Source: JAAZAI01 sp050942875 (GTDB lineage: Bacteria > Verrucomicrobiota > Kiritimatiellia > RFP12 > UBA3636). Taken from it: a stretch of 64,000 nucleotides of DNA. The DNA lies in the NCBI GenBank assembly GCA_050942875.1, contig JBMNOD010000009.1, positions 1 through 64,000 on the forward strand. Direction: 5' to 3'. Below, piece after piece: positions 9,301 to 17,558 of this stretch (its first letter is position 1; the number at the start of each line of letters is the position of its first letter). The notes beneath the pieces are model-generated. The model ran no database searches. It saw nothing but the letters and a program-made list of their open reading frames with translations, and had not been told where the DNA came from. A program made the position numbers and the translations under genes.

Positions 9301-10029
9301 ATTCGCGTCGAGATCGCCTATGATCAGCCGACGCAGACGGTGACGTACACCCTTCAGCACGGGGACAACGAGGCGGTCGTCTGCACGGAGGAAAACGTCG
9401 ATGCCGCGACGCGGTTCCCGTCCGGCCGCGCCCGCTTGTCCTTCTCGACGATGAGCGGCTATTACTATCATTGCACGCTTGAGGTCGCGAACATCGCCTT
9501 TGAGCGGACGGATGGCGGGCAGGTCGCGTATCCGGCGGGCACGGCCTACCTGGCGTCGCTGACGTCCGGATTGGCATCTTTGCCGGTCGTCGCCGATCTC
9601 GAGATCCCGGCCGCGGTGCGCCTCGCCGAAAGCGTCGCGCTGCCGGCGAACGGCTCGTTGAACGTGACGGCGCCCCGGGAGGCGGCAACGGTCGCCATGG
9701 GGTCGCTTGCGGCGGCGGACGGCCGGCCGGCGCTTGCGCTTGGGGAGCATGTGACGGCGTCCGTCGACACGGCGGCGGACCAGGCGGTGTTGACGGTGAA
9801 CGGCGGCGTGCTCAAGCTGACGAACACGCAGGCGCTCTCAAGCGACGGCGTGCTCGTGCTGGAGAACGATGCGACATTGGAACTGGCTTTCGACGGATGT
9901 CTGAAGATCGCGAAGATCGTCAGGAACGGCGGCGGGGTCGCATCCGGGCATTACGATTCCTCCGAGGCGTGGATTGTCGGGCCGGGTGCGATCATGAGCG
10001 GCCGCAGCATCATGGTGATCGTCCGTTGA
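6340..10029 (+). CDS. Secreted protein with autotransporter-associated beta-strand repeats
   Basis: A 1229-residue exported protein. A strong ribosome site (AAAGGAGG) precedes ATG 6340. Residues 1-24 form a signal peptide (KHMLMVGIVFAGFVLPAA). The rest is rich in Gly, Thr, Val and Asn, with motifs typical of autotransporter-associated beta-strand repeats (KKGPGTLKLAA, GSGTLVKSGTAHLGLVNTNA, VVDEGTLRMA). Two stretches with the look of concanavalin-like lectin or glycan-binding modules lie near residues 505-725 and 880-1060. No catalytic motif is recognised and no outer-membrane barrel domain is seen at the C-terminus. Its place between GH2 and GH32 genes suggests a surface glycan-binding or adhesion role, which is inferred. 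Confidence 0.8.
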   Translation: MKNGMIKHMLMVGIVFAGFVLPAAVVTVSDPADLASPSPYVVGNGMLRYTGPSATVDNAFEMQAPSGAGATIDVENEDTTLTVGGAFTTTSGAFVKKGPGTLKLAAPDTTQQIGIHLPEKPDANVAVSWDPATGAISQGFGAYNVSEGRLVIGAPGQKNVFNGWGDIGNRSYQKNACLDVVGGEMAVTGGNAFNLCCGNGTIENDVGSWMTVEGGADVTLTATLRILYRQWLANGSAFWGRGHLLVKDGSRLKVTKGIVVQDAGVASLVVSNASYFANNVNDEGGRILSHGLVLGSGYIGGSSVFDTTHNSTSVLWAVEARQGHSVRVGPGARLEFARPGLGYASDRIKGDATIDGGTLSSISTLSFNSNPLPWAHWFTGMTNVFVGAQGATFHTRSGLSSVPPTSAVLGPRIAAAPGVAPGTIRKTGGGILSIQAMRHPIVVDEGTLRMASPETLWDKNFTGTVAFASGATLALAGNRSAAQMDVSSAQTIKLFPAGDEGVRGAWQANGWATAGGDGRLMLNGCSSSGDGLYQSYGSVNRLARVPVDRSFTVTFNVRREFIRNRPFNGGFAIAFHNSEAGPSAVGDWNSLFQGGFAGGSITNKACAMIVATPRDSEPNSGTGFVRFSSEGAISEVGAMTSNPQFRHFYDLSPDAPVGCRLAYNAATKQLTLTMTRPDSGASASFTHAADIASIVGGPDAYLAFTGCSVGNWRTAVTFVTDVRYVASGDASIDRLTRTGGVMALAPGASRAFLPDARFGREGYLMKSLVYGDQTTLAINPLNAGGGSPFFGFERYSGSGTLVKSGTAHLGLVNTNAQNVALRVDAGGLILRREELERPKGTMDWDWQINERGGEALVPLAGAHGGLRFGIPRRTPCNANSRRTVDISGSWRLSFDLHPHGINDDFTDNAMAGECIGFTINDNAAGEFFVGGGEGDKGGMDGCRNCLGGIVGIASDSGRNRQFLAVNNVGGFYRQSDYTTAQVQSGDRIRVEIAYDQPTQTVTYTLQHGDNEAVVCTEENVDAATRFPSGRARLSFSTMSGYYYHCTLEVANIAFERTDGGQVAYPAGTAYLASLTSGLASLPVVADLEIPAAVRLAESVALPANGSLNVTAPREAATVAMGSLAAADGRPALALGEHVTASVDTAADQAVLTVNGGVLKLTNTQALSSDGVLVLENDATLELAFDGCLKIAKIVRNGGGVASGHYDSSEAWIVGPGAIMSGRSIMVIVR

Positions 10030-10043
10030 CGAGTCTGGACAGG

Positions 10044-11972
10044 ATGATTGCCGTGTTCGACGCCGTGGCGCTTCTCATGCGGCCGAAGAGCGGGCGTTCG
10101 GTCGGCGTGACGGCGGTCTTTCCGGACGGCGTGGTGGACGTGCGCTGTGACGCCGAGGTCGTTGTGTCGATCGAAGGCGGCAGCGTCGTCCGCCGCGCGA
10201 CGCTTTCGCGTGGCGCGCTGGATTTCCCGGTGCCAGACCACAAAGGGGCCTGCACGCTCGTGGCGCGGGCTTCGGGCTTGGATCCGGCGTTCCTGCGGCT
10301 GGGCGGCGAATTCGAAGACTTCCGTCGCGCCGTGGACGGCGACTACGAAGCGGCAAAAGCGGCGGCGGACTCGCCGGATTCACAGCCGATCGCGTGGACG
10401 CGCTATGCGCTCCACCGGGCCGTCGCCCTTTCCCGGGATCTTGGCGTCGATGAAGAGCGGCGCCGGAACTGGGCTCTTCGCAAGTGCCTGCTGCCGGACA
10501 CGCCGAACACGCTGGAACGTTGGTATGAACCGTATTTCCAGACACGTCCGACGGAGACCTTTTCCATGCCGCCGGACGATCCGAAGATCTACGCGTCGCT
10601 CAAGAATCCCCCGTTGCCGCCCAAGACGGATTATGACGAAGACTGGCGTTCGCAATTGCGCTTCACACCGGCGCGCGGGCGTGTGAACGATCCGAACGGG
10701 CTTTCCTACCGGAAGGGCGTGTGGCACCTCTTCTTCCAGCACAATCCGTACGGGCGGGAGGAGGCGAACTGGCAGTGGAGCCATGCGGTTTCCAGCGATC
10801 TCGTCCATTGGCGGGAACTGGGCGTCGCGATCGCCCCGGACGACAATGCGCTGATCTACAGCGGAAGCGGCGTTTTCGACGAGGACAACTGCGCCGGCTT
10901 CGGAAAGGCCGCGCACGTCCTGTTCTACACGGCCGCGGATTCGATGCAGACGAACTACTGCCAGTCCATCGCCTGGTCGACGAACGGCGTCGACTACGTG
11001 AAGTGGGCGGGAAACCCGGTCCTTCCGCACGTCAACGGACGAAACCGCGATCCGCGCGTGTTCTTCCATCGTCCGACGAACCGGTGGGTGATGTTCCTCT
11101 ATGTGACGGAACGGCTGCGGCACGGATTCAACGTCTACACGTCGGATGACCTGAAGCGCTGGACGTTTGCAAGTCGCATCGTCGGCGGCTATGACGAACG
11201 CCAGAAAAACCCGTATGGCGAGAAGTACTTGGCGGAATGCGCCGAGGTGGTCGAGCTCCAGGTCGAAGGGGAAGACGAAACCAAGTGGGCGATCTGGGGC
11301 GCCACCGGCGACTATGCGATCGGTTCGTTCGACGGCGTGGACTTCAGGCCCGAAGTCGAGCGGGTGCGCCCGATCGACCCTGCCGCAGGCGACGCCTACT
11401 ACGCGACGCAGGCTTTCACGGGCGCCGACGGACGCAAGCCCGTGATTTTCTGGTGCTTTCGGAACGACACGCCCGAGTCGGCGCCCTGCACGCGGTCCAT
11501 GAGCATCCCGATGGAACTCGGACTTGTGCGGACGGCGGCGGGACTGCGCGTCACCTACCGCCCTGTCGCGGAGCTGGCGGCCTTGCGGTCCGGTCCGGCG
11601 ACGCCCCTCGAGGCGTTCGAGGGGGAGCTGGCCGAATGCGTGTTGGCGTGCCGTCCTGCGGCGGATGCCCGGCTGACGTTCGACCTCCGTGGGACGCAAG
11701 CAACCTACGATGGCGGGACGCAGACGCTTGCCGTTGGCGAGGTGGTGTCCAAATGGCCGTTGGACGCGGACGGGCGGTTGACCCTTCACGTCTTTGTCGA
11801 TCGAACCGGGTTGGAGATTTTCTCCGCCGACGGATTGAAGCTTCTGCCGTGTCGCGATGTCTGGCCGGATCGTCGGAACCGCCATTGCACTGCGACCGTT
11901 CGCGGACGGATCCGCGATGCCGATTTCAGGATCTATCCGTTGAAATCCATTTGGGAAAACGAAAGAAAGTAG
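10044..11972 (+). CDS. GH32 fructan hydrolase (levanase/inulinase/invertase family)
   Basis: 642 residues. The GH32 catalytic five-bladed propeller begins near residue 205 with RVNDPNG (nucleophile Asp near 215). It continues through the FFQHNPYG and SHAVSSDLVHW blocks, RDPRVFF near 334 (transition-state Asp) and AECAEV near 398 (acid/base Glu in the EC motif). A C-terminal beta-sandwich (about 500-640) contains VFVDRTGLEIFSADG. The first 200 residues are an extra N-terminal region not needed for GH32 activity, partly beta-rich. No signal peptide is visible at ATG 10044, so the enzyme seems intracellular and would act on imported oligosaccharides. The frame stays open upstream inside the previous gene, but that part has no family features. 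It starts 14 bases after the upstream stop, so the two are probably cotranscribed. Confidence 0.88.
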   Translation: MIAVFDAVALLMRPKSGRSVGVTAVFPDGVVDVRCDAEVVVSIEGGSVVRRATLSRGALDFPVPDHKGACTLVARASGLDPAFLRLGGEFEDFRRAVDGDYEAAKAAADSPDSQPIAWTRYALHRAVALSRDLGVDEERRRNWALRKCLLPDTPNTLERWYEPYFQTRPTETFSMPPDDPKIYASLKNPPLPPKTDYDEDWRSQLRFTPARGRVNDPNGLSYRKGVWHLFFQHNPYGREEANWQWSHAVSSDLVHWRELGVAIAPDDNALIYSGSGVFDEDNCAGFGKAAHVLFYTAADSMQTNYCQSIAWSTNGVDYVKWAGNPVLPHVNGRNRDPRVFFHRPTNRWVMFLYVTERLRHGFNVYTSDDLKRWTFASRIVGGYDERQKNPYGEKYLAECAEVVELQVEGEDETKWAIWGATGDYAIGSFDGVDFRPEVERVRPIDPAAGDAYYATQAFTGADGRKPVIFWCFRNDTPESAPCTRSMSIPMELGLVRTAAGLRVTYRPVAELAALRSGPATPLEAFEGELAECVLACRPAADARLTFDLRGTQATYDGGTQTLAVGEVVSKWPLDADGRLTLHVFVDRTGLEIFSADGLKLLPCRDVWPDRRNRHCTATVRGRIRDADFRIYPLKSIWENERK

Positions 11973-11978
11973 GGAACC

Positions 11979-14201
11979 ATGATGAGAGTGGCTTTGAGCG
12001 CGGCCGTTGCCGCCTGTGCACAGTTCGCCTCCGCGGCGGATGATTCGGAATGGATGCGTCCGGAATGGCGCGCGGATTTGGAAAGCGCGCGTCTTTCACG
12101 GGATCGGCTGGCCGAGATCGTGCCGAAACTGGCCGAGACGGGACATGACGCCTACGCGCGAATGCGCCTGCGCTTGATCGACAAGTTCATCGGATGGGTC
12201 GAGGATGAGGACATCCCCGCCAAGGTGGAGCCGCACCGCATGGCTCGCCAGACCCGGGAGCTTGCGGAACTTGGAAAGTTCGCGGTCGAAGACGCTGAGC
12301 GGACGCTGAGCGGCGAGTCGCCGCGCTTCTGCGTTCCCCGATACGTCTCGGGCCCGGTCAGGCCTTCCCAGGCGCAGATGCTGGCGACGCGCGAGTGGCC
12401 GGACGGCCGCAGGGAAACCAACGTGCCGGTGTTCTTCAGCGGCTTCGGGCATTTCGGCAGGGTGCGCCGCGACCTGGAGGAACTTCCAGATCTCGGATTT
12501 TCCTTTGTGCAATTCGAGACGAACTGGAGAACCTGCCAGCCGCAGGAGAACCAGTGGAAGAAAGACTATCTCTTCCATCTGTTCACGCAGACGGCGGATC
12601 GCGCCTGGAAAAGCGGCGTGCGGATCGACTTCAATCTTTCGCCGCATTATCTGCCCGACTGGGCAAAGGAGAAACATCCCGAAACCAAGGACTGCTACGG
12701 CGGTTTCTTCGGGTTTTGCGTGCACCATCCCGAAATCCGGAACCTGATTTCAAACTATTTCAGCCGGGTTGTCGGCGAAGTCAAGGATCACCCGGCGCTC
12801 AATTCGTTCTGCCTCGCCAACGAGCCCCAGCAGCAAAAGGTCGATGACTGTCCACATGTACGGGCGGCGTTCGCGTCCTGGTTGAAGGATCGGTACGAAA
12901 CCGTGTCGGCGATGAACGCGAAATGGCGATCCAGCCATGCGACCTTCGAGGCCGTGCCGGTGCCGGTCCATCCGGATCTGCCGGCCACGCCGGCCGCGCT
13001 TGAGTTCATCCGCTTCAACCGGGCGTATTTCGCCTCCTTCCTGGAATGGATGGCCAATGTCGTCCACAGCGTCGCCCCGGATGTGCCGGTCCATGTGAAA
13101 ATCGTGACGGACGAGCTCTTTTACCAGAAGAAGCCTGGCGTGTTCTGGTCCATAGACCTTGAGCGGATTTCGGAAATAATGGATTTCCACGACGGGGATC
13201 CCCTGAACTTCCACGTCGCAGATGAAAAGTCCCCGTATGCCAATCGTTGGATCACCAACCAGGCGAGCTACGACTTCATGCGCAGCATGGCGGACAAGCC
13301 GTTGATGAACACCGAGAACCACAACATCGAGGACCGTTGTCGGGGAGATGTTCCGCCAGAGCATGTCTATTCGGCTCTCTGGCAGAATGCGATTCACGGA
13401 CAGTCGATGACGGCGATGTGGTGCTATGAACGGATGACGGATCCGAAGGCGACGAATTACGGGCTCATCCTTGAACGTCCGAAATGTCTGGAGGCGGCAT
13501 GCCGATGCGCCTTGGACCTCAACCGACTGGCGGACAAGATCGCGCCGATTCAGAACCAGAAGCCGTCAGTCCTCATTTTATATTCGCTTGCCTCGCAGGT
13601 CATGGCGAAAGACTTTGGCAGCGGATTCCTCAAGGCATACGAAGCGGCGAGTTTTCTTGGACAGCCGCTGGGCGTCGTGACGGAAGGGAAGCTGGCGGCC
13701 TATGCAAGGGCCTCCGGCGGAATGCGTCCTTTTGAAGAAGCCCGCGTTGTCGTGTTGCCGGATGTCACGCACCTTTCGGACGACGCGTTGGCGGGGCTGA
13801 AGAAGCTGGAAGCGGAAGGCGCCAACATCGTGTCGTTCGGAAGGGAGTTGACATGCGACGACTTTGGAAACCGACGTTCCGGAAGGGCGTTCCCGTCGCT
13901 TGTGTCTGATCTCTCAAACGCCAGGGCCGTTGCCGACGCCATGTTCGAGGCAATGCCGTCATGGGGGCTGAAACCTTGTCCGCGTGTTTCTGGCGTCGAT
14001 TCGGACCGGCCGGTCTTTGGCGTTGAATCCCATGGATACGAGGAAGACGGGAGGTCGTACGTCTCGGTGGTGAATCACCTGCGCGAGCCGGTCGAGGTCG
14101 TGATGCCGGGGAAGGGGCGGGAACTGATCACGGGTCGCGCGCTGGAAAAGAAGACGATCCTTCCGCCGATGATGCCTGTCTTTGTCGAGCTGGAGAAATG
14201 A
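11979..14201 (+). CDS. GH42-like beta-galactosidase, secreted
   Basis: 740 residues, beginning with a short signal peptide (ALSAAVAACAQFASAADD). A helical region of about 100 residues precedes a TIM barrel of GH42 type: FVQFETNWRTCQPQENQW early in the barrel, acid/base Glu in LANEP (about 281) and nucleophile Glu in NTENH (about 445). A flavodoxin-like GH42 trimerisation domain (about 525-650) and a small C-terminal beta domain follow. It starts 6 bases after the GH32 stop with AGGGA as ribosome site, so it is in the same operon. The expected reaction is hydrolysis of terminal beta-galactosides. Other clan GH-A activities are possible because the match outside the catalytic strands is only general. 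Confidence 0.8.
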   Translation: MMRVALSAAVAACAQFASAADDSEWMRPEWRADLESARLSRDRLAEIVPKLAETGHDAYARMRLRLIDKFIGWVEDEDIPAKVEPHRMARQTRELAELGKFAVEDAERTLSGESPRFCVPRYVSGPVRPSQAQMLATREWPDGRRETNVPVFFSGFGHFGRVRRDLEELPDLGFSFVQFETNWRTCQPQENQWKKDYLFHLFTQTADRAWKSGVRIDFNLSPHYLPDWAKEKHPETKDCYGGFFGFCVHHPEIRNLISNYFSRVVGEVKDHPALNSFCLANEPQQQKVDDCPHVRAAFASWLKDRYETVSAMNAKWRSSHATFEAVPVPVHPDLPATPAALEFIRFNRAYFASFLEWMANVVHSVAPDVPVHVKIVTDELFYQKKPGVFWSIDLERISEIMDFHDGDPLNFHVADEKSPYANRWITNQASYDFMRSMADKPLMNTENHNIEDRCRGDVPPEHVYSALWQNAIHGQSMTAMWCYERMTDPKATNYGLILERPKCLEAACRCALDLNRLADKIAPIQNQKPSVLILYSLASQVMAKDFGSGFLKAYEAASFLGQPLGVVTEGKLAAYARASGGMRPFEEARVVVLPDVTHLSDDALAGLKKLEAEGANIVSFGRELTCDDFGNRRSGRAFPSLVSDLSNARAVADAMFEAMPSWGLKPCPRVSGVDSDRPVFGVESHGYEEDGRSYVSVVNHLREPVEVVMPGKGRELITGRALEKKTILPPMMPVFVELEK

Positions 14202-14294
14202 CTTTCGGCGAGGGACGAGCCGTCCCGCGCGGCGTGGCCCCCTCGTGCCTTTGCGATTCAACGAATGTCGAATGTCGGGACTTCAAGTTTTGTG

Positions 14295-14323
14295 TTGAGT
14301 TTTCAGCGACGGGGAATTATTGT
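14295..14323 (+). promoter_or_regulatory. Candidate promoter of the PotD-like gene
   Basis: TTGAGT, 17 bases, TATTGT, which would give a leader of about 78 bases. The spacing is ideal; both hexamers deviate from consensus in two or three positions. Confidence 0.4.
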
Positions 14324-14340
14324 ATTGCGGATTGATCGAC

Positions 14341-14386
14341 CACCCGGTTTCGGGTGCGCCCCCAAACCCAGCCGGCCACATCGGCT
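14341..14386 (+). promoter_or_regulatory. Two hairpins in the leader of the PotD-like gene
   Basis: CACCCG-GTTT-CGGGTG at 14341-14356 and AGCCG-GCCACAT-CGGCT at 14370-14386, followed by the AGGAG ribosome site at 14397. The arrangement could be a cis-regulatory leader, or the first hairpin could be leftover terminator. It matches no riboswitch class that I recognise. Confidence 0.3.
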
Positions 14387-14407
14387 TTCATAATTAGGAG
14401 AAACACC

Positions 14408-15433
14408 ATGCAAAAACTGTTTGTCGCGATGCTTGCCGCCCTCGCGATCCTCGCCGGTTGCGGGAAACCCAAGAACACGCTTCATCTTTACACGTGGAGC
14501 GAATACATCGACCCCGATCTGGTGGCCGAGTTCGCGAAGCAGAACGACTGCCGGGTCGTCATCGACATCTTCAACGCCAACGAGGCGATGCTCGCCAAAA
14601 TCCAGGCGGGTTCGACGGGCTACGACATCATCGTCCCAAGCAGCTACATGGTCAAGATCATGGCGCAGAAGGGGCTCCTCGAGCCGATCGACAAGACGAG
14701 GATCCCCACGCTTCCGAACATCGACCCCGCCTACGCGGCCACCGCGCTTGATCCCCAGATGACCTACGGGGTGCCCTACATGGTCACCTTCACGGGCATT
14801 GCCTACAACAAGGAGGTCGTCGGCGCGATCGATCCCACGTGGTCCGTCTTCGAGACGCGTGCCGACCTCAAGGGTCGCATCACCCTGCTCGACGACATGC
14901 GCGAGACGATCGGCGCCGCGCTCAAGTACAAGGGCTACAGCTGCAACACCACGAACGAGGCCGAGCTTGCCGAGGCCCGCGACGTGGTCGTCGCCTGGAA
15001 GGCGAACATCGCGAAGTTCGAGAACGAGCAGTACAAGAACGGCATTGCCAATGGCGAATTCCAGCTTGTTCACGGCTATCACGGCGACATCGGCCAGGTG
15101 CAGCTCGATGACGACAACATCGGCTTCCTGCTTCCGCAGGAGGGCTTCCTGGTCAGTTGCGACGAGATGGTGATTCCGAAGGATGCGAAGAACAAGGAGC
15201 TTGCCTACCGGTTCATCGCCTTCCTGCACGAAGGCGAAGTCGCCGCCCGCAACATGATCTACACGACCTACTGGTGCCCCAACACCGCGGCGGTCGAGTT
15301 CATGGAGGAGAGCGAGAAGGCCTCCATCATTCCCGCGCCCGAGGATTTCACGCGCGGCGAAGTCATCGACGACCTCGGCGAAGCGCTGAAGCTGTACTCG
15401 AAGACCTGGGACGAAATCAAGGCCGCCCGTTAG
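14408..15433 (+). CDS. potD: PotD-like spermidine/putrescine-binding lipoprotein
   Basis: 341 residues. Residues 1-18 form a lipoprotein signal with lipobox LAGC, so the mature protein would be anchored by its N-terminal Cys. The fold is a type-2 periplasmic binding protein of the polyamine family: LHLYTWSEYIDPDLVAEF near the N-terminus, YDIIVPSSYMVKIMAQKGLL, then YGVPYMVTFTGIAYNK. AGGAG lies 7 bases before ATG 14408; the frame extends further up but without family sequence. No potA, potB or potC is beside it: the upstream gene is GH42 and the downstream gene is convergent. The permease and ATPase must be elsewhere, or this binding protein serves as a sensor. Confidence 0.88.
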   Translation: MQKLFVAMLAALAILAGCGKPKNTLHLYTWSEYIDPDLVAEFAKQNDCRVVIDIFNANEAMLAKIQAGSTGYDIIVPSSYMVKIMAQKGLLEPIDKTRIPTLPNIDPAYAATALDPQMTYGVPYMVTFTGIAYNKEVVGAIDPTWSVFETRADLKGRITLLDDMRETIGAALKYKGYSCNTTNEAELAEARDVVVAWKANIAKFENEQYKNGIANGEFQLVHGYHGDIGQVQLDDDNIGFLLPQEGFLVSCDEMVIPKDAKNKELAYRFIAFLHEGEVAARNMIYTTYWCPNTAAVEFMEESEKASIIPAPEDFTRGEVIDDLGEALKLYSKTWDEIKAAR

Positions 15434-15456
15434 GGTTGGGCGCGATTCAAAACGGG

Positions 15457-16383
15457 TCAGATGCGGCGGCCGCTTGCGTGCATGCGGCGGTAGGCGGCGG
15501 GGCTCGTGCCGTATGCGCTGCGGAAGAGGCTGTAGAAATGGCTCAGGCTTTGGAAGTTCAGCTCGTCGGCGATGTCGAGGATGTCGCGTCCGGTGTCGGC
15601 GAGCTGCAAGGCGGCGTGGTTGATTCGCAGTTCGTTGATGAATTCCGTGGGCGTCTTTTGCAGGTGCTTTGCGAAGACTTTGCAGAGGTGCCCCGGGGTG
15701 CGGCGGGACAGCTCCTGCATGCGCGGGAGGCCGGCGCAGAAGTTCTCCTTGCGGCGCATCGCGGTGCAGAGCGATTCGAGCCAGGCCGGGACGCACGACT
15801 CGCCGAGGATTCCGAATTCGTCGATGAAGAATCGGGTGTACAGGTCGGCCAGCAGCACCTTGAGCTTGATTTTGAGCACCTGGGCCGTGTGTTTGGGCAT
15901 GTTGAAGCTGAGGAGGCGGTTGTAGAGGGCGGCGCTTTCGGACGGGTCGAGGCGAAAGCAGGCGGGGAGCACGGGTTCGGTCATGCGGCGGAGAAAGCCG
16001 TCGTCGCCGAAGAACTCGCTGATGGAGAGGGCGAGATCGAGGTCGAAGTCGAGCATCACGATTTCCGCCTGCGCAACGTCTCCATCGGGCGCAAGGCCAT
16101 GCACGTCGTCCGGGCGCAGGAAGCAGAGTTCGCCGATCGCCAGCCGCTGGCGCTCGCCGTTGACGAGATGCGTCAGGCTGCCGTCGTTGACGAACAGGAT
16201 CTGCATGAAGTCATGTGAATGCAGCATTGTGCCGGAGCAGGGGATCGAGCAGAAATACAGGTCGCCGCCGGCCTGTATCGACTCGAATTCCTGCGAGTCG
16301 ATCCATTTGATGTTGTGGCATGTGATCCTGGCCTGCGTGGCGGGGTTCAGCCAATTCTCGCTTTTTTGTCTGTTGCTTTCCAT
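15457..16383 (-). CDS. AraC-family transcriptional regulator
   Basis: 308 residues. The N-terminal half is a cupin sensor domain (HSHDFMQILFVNDGSLTHLV, then FLRPDDVHGL). The C-terminal 100 residues are a double helix-turn-helix of AraC type (ELNFQSLSHFYSLFRSAYGTSPAAYRR). It is divergent from the corrinoid operon with 138 bases between start codons, the standard position for a local activator, so it probably senses the methylated substrate or a product. ATG 16383 is chosen because the upstream open frame lacks family sequence and a good promoter lies 55 bases further up. Confidence 0.88.
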   Translation of the reverse strand: MESNRQKSENWLNPATQARITCHNIKWIDSQEFESIQAGGDLYFCSIPCSGTMLHSHDFMQILFVNDGSLTHLVNGERQRLAIGELCFLRPDDVHGLAPDGDVAQAEIVMLDFDLDLALSISEFFGDDGFLRRMTEPVLPACFRLDPSESAALYNRLLSFNMPKHTAQVLKIKLKVLLADLYTRFFIDEFGILGESCVPAWLESLCTAMRRKENFCAGLPRMQELSRRTPGHLCKVFAKHLQKTPTEFINELRINHAALQLADTGRDILDIADELNFQSLSHFYSLFRSAYGTSPAAYRRMHASGRRI

Positions 16384-16438
16384 GCGGTTCCGTGGCGTGT
16401 TGGGCAGCCACAAGGGGTTGGCGTCAAAAGAAAATGAT

Positions 16439-16467
16439 AATATAGAGCAATTAAATGCGATGGTCAA
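16439..16467 (-). promoter_or_regulatory. Promoter of the AraC regulator
   Basis: On the minus strand: TTGACC (16467-16462), 17 bases, TATATT (16444-16439), in an AT-rich stretch. It predicts a leader of about 50 bases. The same region must hold the promoter of the divergent methyltransferase operon, which has no obvious -35, as expected for an AraC-activated promoter. Confidence 0.6.
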
Positions 16468-16521
16468 GGAAGATTCAGACCGCAAAATATGGTAGCATTT
16501 GAGTTCAACAAAGGAGAAACG

Positions 16522-17532
16522 ATGATAAACTTCAGCACATCTGCATTTGTCCAGGCGATCATGCGTGATCGCAAGCGCAAGGCTTTCCCTCTTCTGGTGT
16601 CGCCGGGCATGCAGTTGACGGGGAGCCGCGTGGTTGACACGCATCGCGACGGCGGGCTGCAGTTCGACTGCATCAAGGCGCTGGTCGAGACGTTTCCGAT
16701 GGACGCGGCCTTCACGTTCATGGACCTGTCGATCGAGGCCGAGTGCTTTGGAGCGGGGCTGTCGTTTCCCGAACACGACGTGCCGACGGTGTCGACGTGC
16801 GTCGTGCAAGGCGTTGCGGACATTGCGTCGTTGAAGGTGCCGGAGGTTGGCGCGGGTCGCACGGGCGAGGCGCTCGACAGCGCCTCGCGGTGCGCGAAGG
16901 GGCTGGATCTGCCCGTCTTCGCGTGCTGCATCGGGCCGTTTTCGCTGGCGGGGCGTTTGGCGGACATGACGGAGATGATGTACTGGGCGGCTGCGGAGCC
17001 GGAGCAGGCGCACGCGCTGCTGGCGAAGTGCGCGCAGTTCCTTGCGGCCTACGCGCGGGCGCTCAAGGCGACGGGCGTTTCGGGCATCGTCATCGCCGAG
17101 CCGGCGGCGGGGCTGGTTTCGCCCGAGATGTGCGGCGAGTTTTCGTCGACCTACATCGCCCCGATCATCGAGGAGCTTCGGGATGACGGATTCATGTTCA
17201 TCCTCCACAATTGCGGCAACACCGTCAAGCAGGTGGAACAGCTTCTTTCGACAAGGCCGGACGCCTTGCACGTCGGCAACGCGGTGGACGTGCTTGACAT
17301 CCTGCCCCAGGTGCCCGGGACGATTCCGGTCCTGGGCAACATCGATCCCGTCGGCGTTCTGAAAGCCGGTCCGCCGAAGGCCGTGCGCGAGCGCACGACC
17401 GCTTTGCTTGAAGCGACGCGGAGCTTCCCCAATTTCGCCATTTCCAGCGGGTGCGACATCCCGCTGGACGTCCCCATTCAAAACATCCGCGCGTTTTTCG
17501 ACGCGGTGGAGGAATACAACAGCGCCTTCTGA
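16522..17532 (+). CDS. UroD-family corrinoid:acceptor methyltransferase (MtaA/MtbA-like)
   Basis: 336 residues of the uroporphyrinogen-decarboxylase superfamily, in the branch of cobalamin-dependent methyltransferases. The zinc-site signature of MtaA/MtbA is present: FILHNCGN (His-x-Cys, residues near 230) and ISSGCDIPLDVP near 310, giving the second Cys. The family moves a methyl group between a methyl-corrinoid protein and a thiol or pterin acceptor. AAAGGAG precedes ATG 16522. It is the first gene of a five-gene run, with a corrinoid protein 26 bases downstream. The acceptor (tetrahydrofolate or a thiol) cannot be read from sequence; coenzyme M is unlikely in a bacterium of this kind. Confidence 0.82.
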   Translation: MINFSTSAFVQAIMRDRKRKAFPLLVSPGMQLTGSRVVDTHRDGGLQFDCIKALVETFPMDAAFTFMDLSIEAECFGAGLSFPEHDVPTVSTCVVQGVADIASLKVPEVGAGRTGEALDSASRCAKGLDLPVFACCIGPFSLAGRLADMTEMMYWAAAEPEQAHALLAKCAQFLAAYARALKATGVSGIVIAEPAAGLVSPEMCGEFSSTYIAPIIEELRDDGFMFILHNCGNTVKQVEQLLSTRPDALHVGNAVDVLDILPQVPGTIPVLGNIDPVGVLKAGPPKAVRERTTALLEATRSFPNFAISSGCDIPLDVPIQNIRAFFDAVEEYNSAF

Positions 17533-17558
17533 CGACGCGACACCCAGGAGAAAATGAA

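Noticed and set aside
14212..14226. Intrinsic terminator after the GH42 gene (GGGACG-AGC-CGTCCC)
   Set aside because: A 6-bp stem with a 3-base loop and no T-tract is too weak to call in DNA of this composition.
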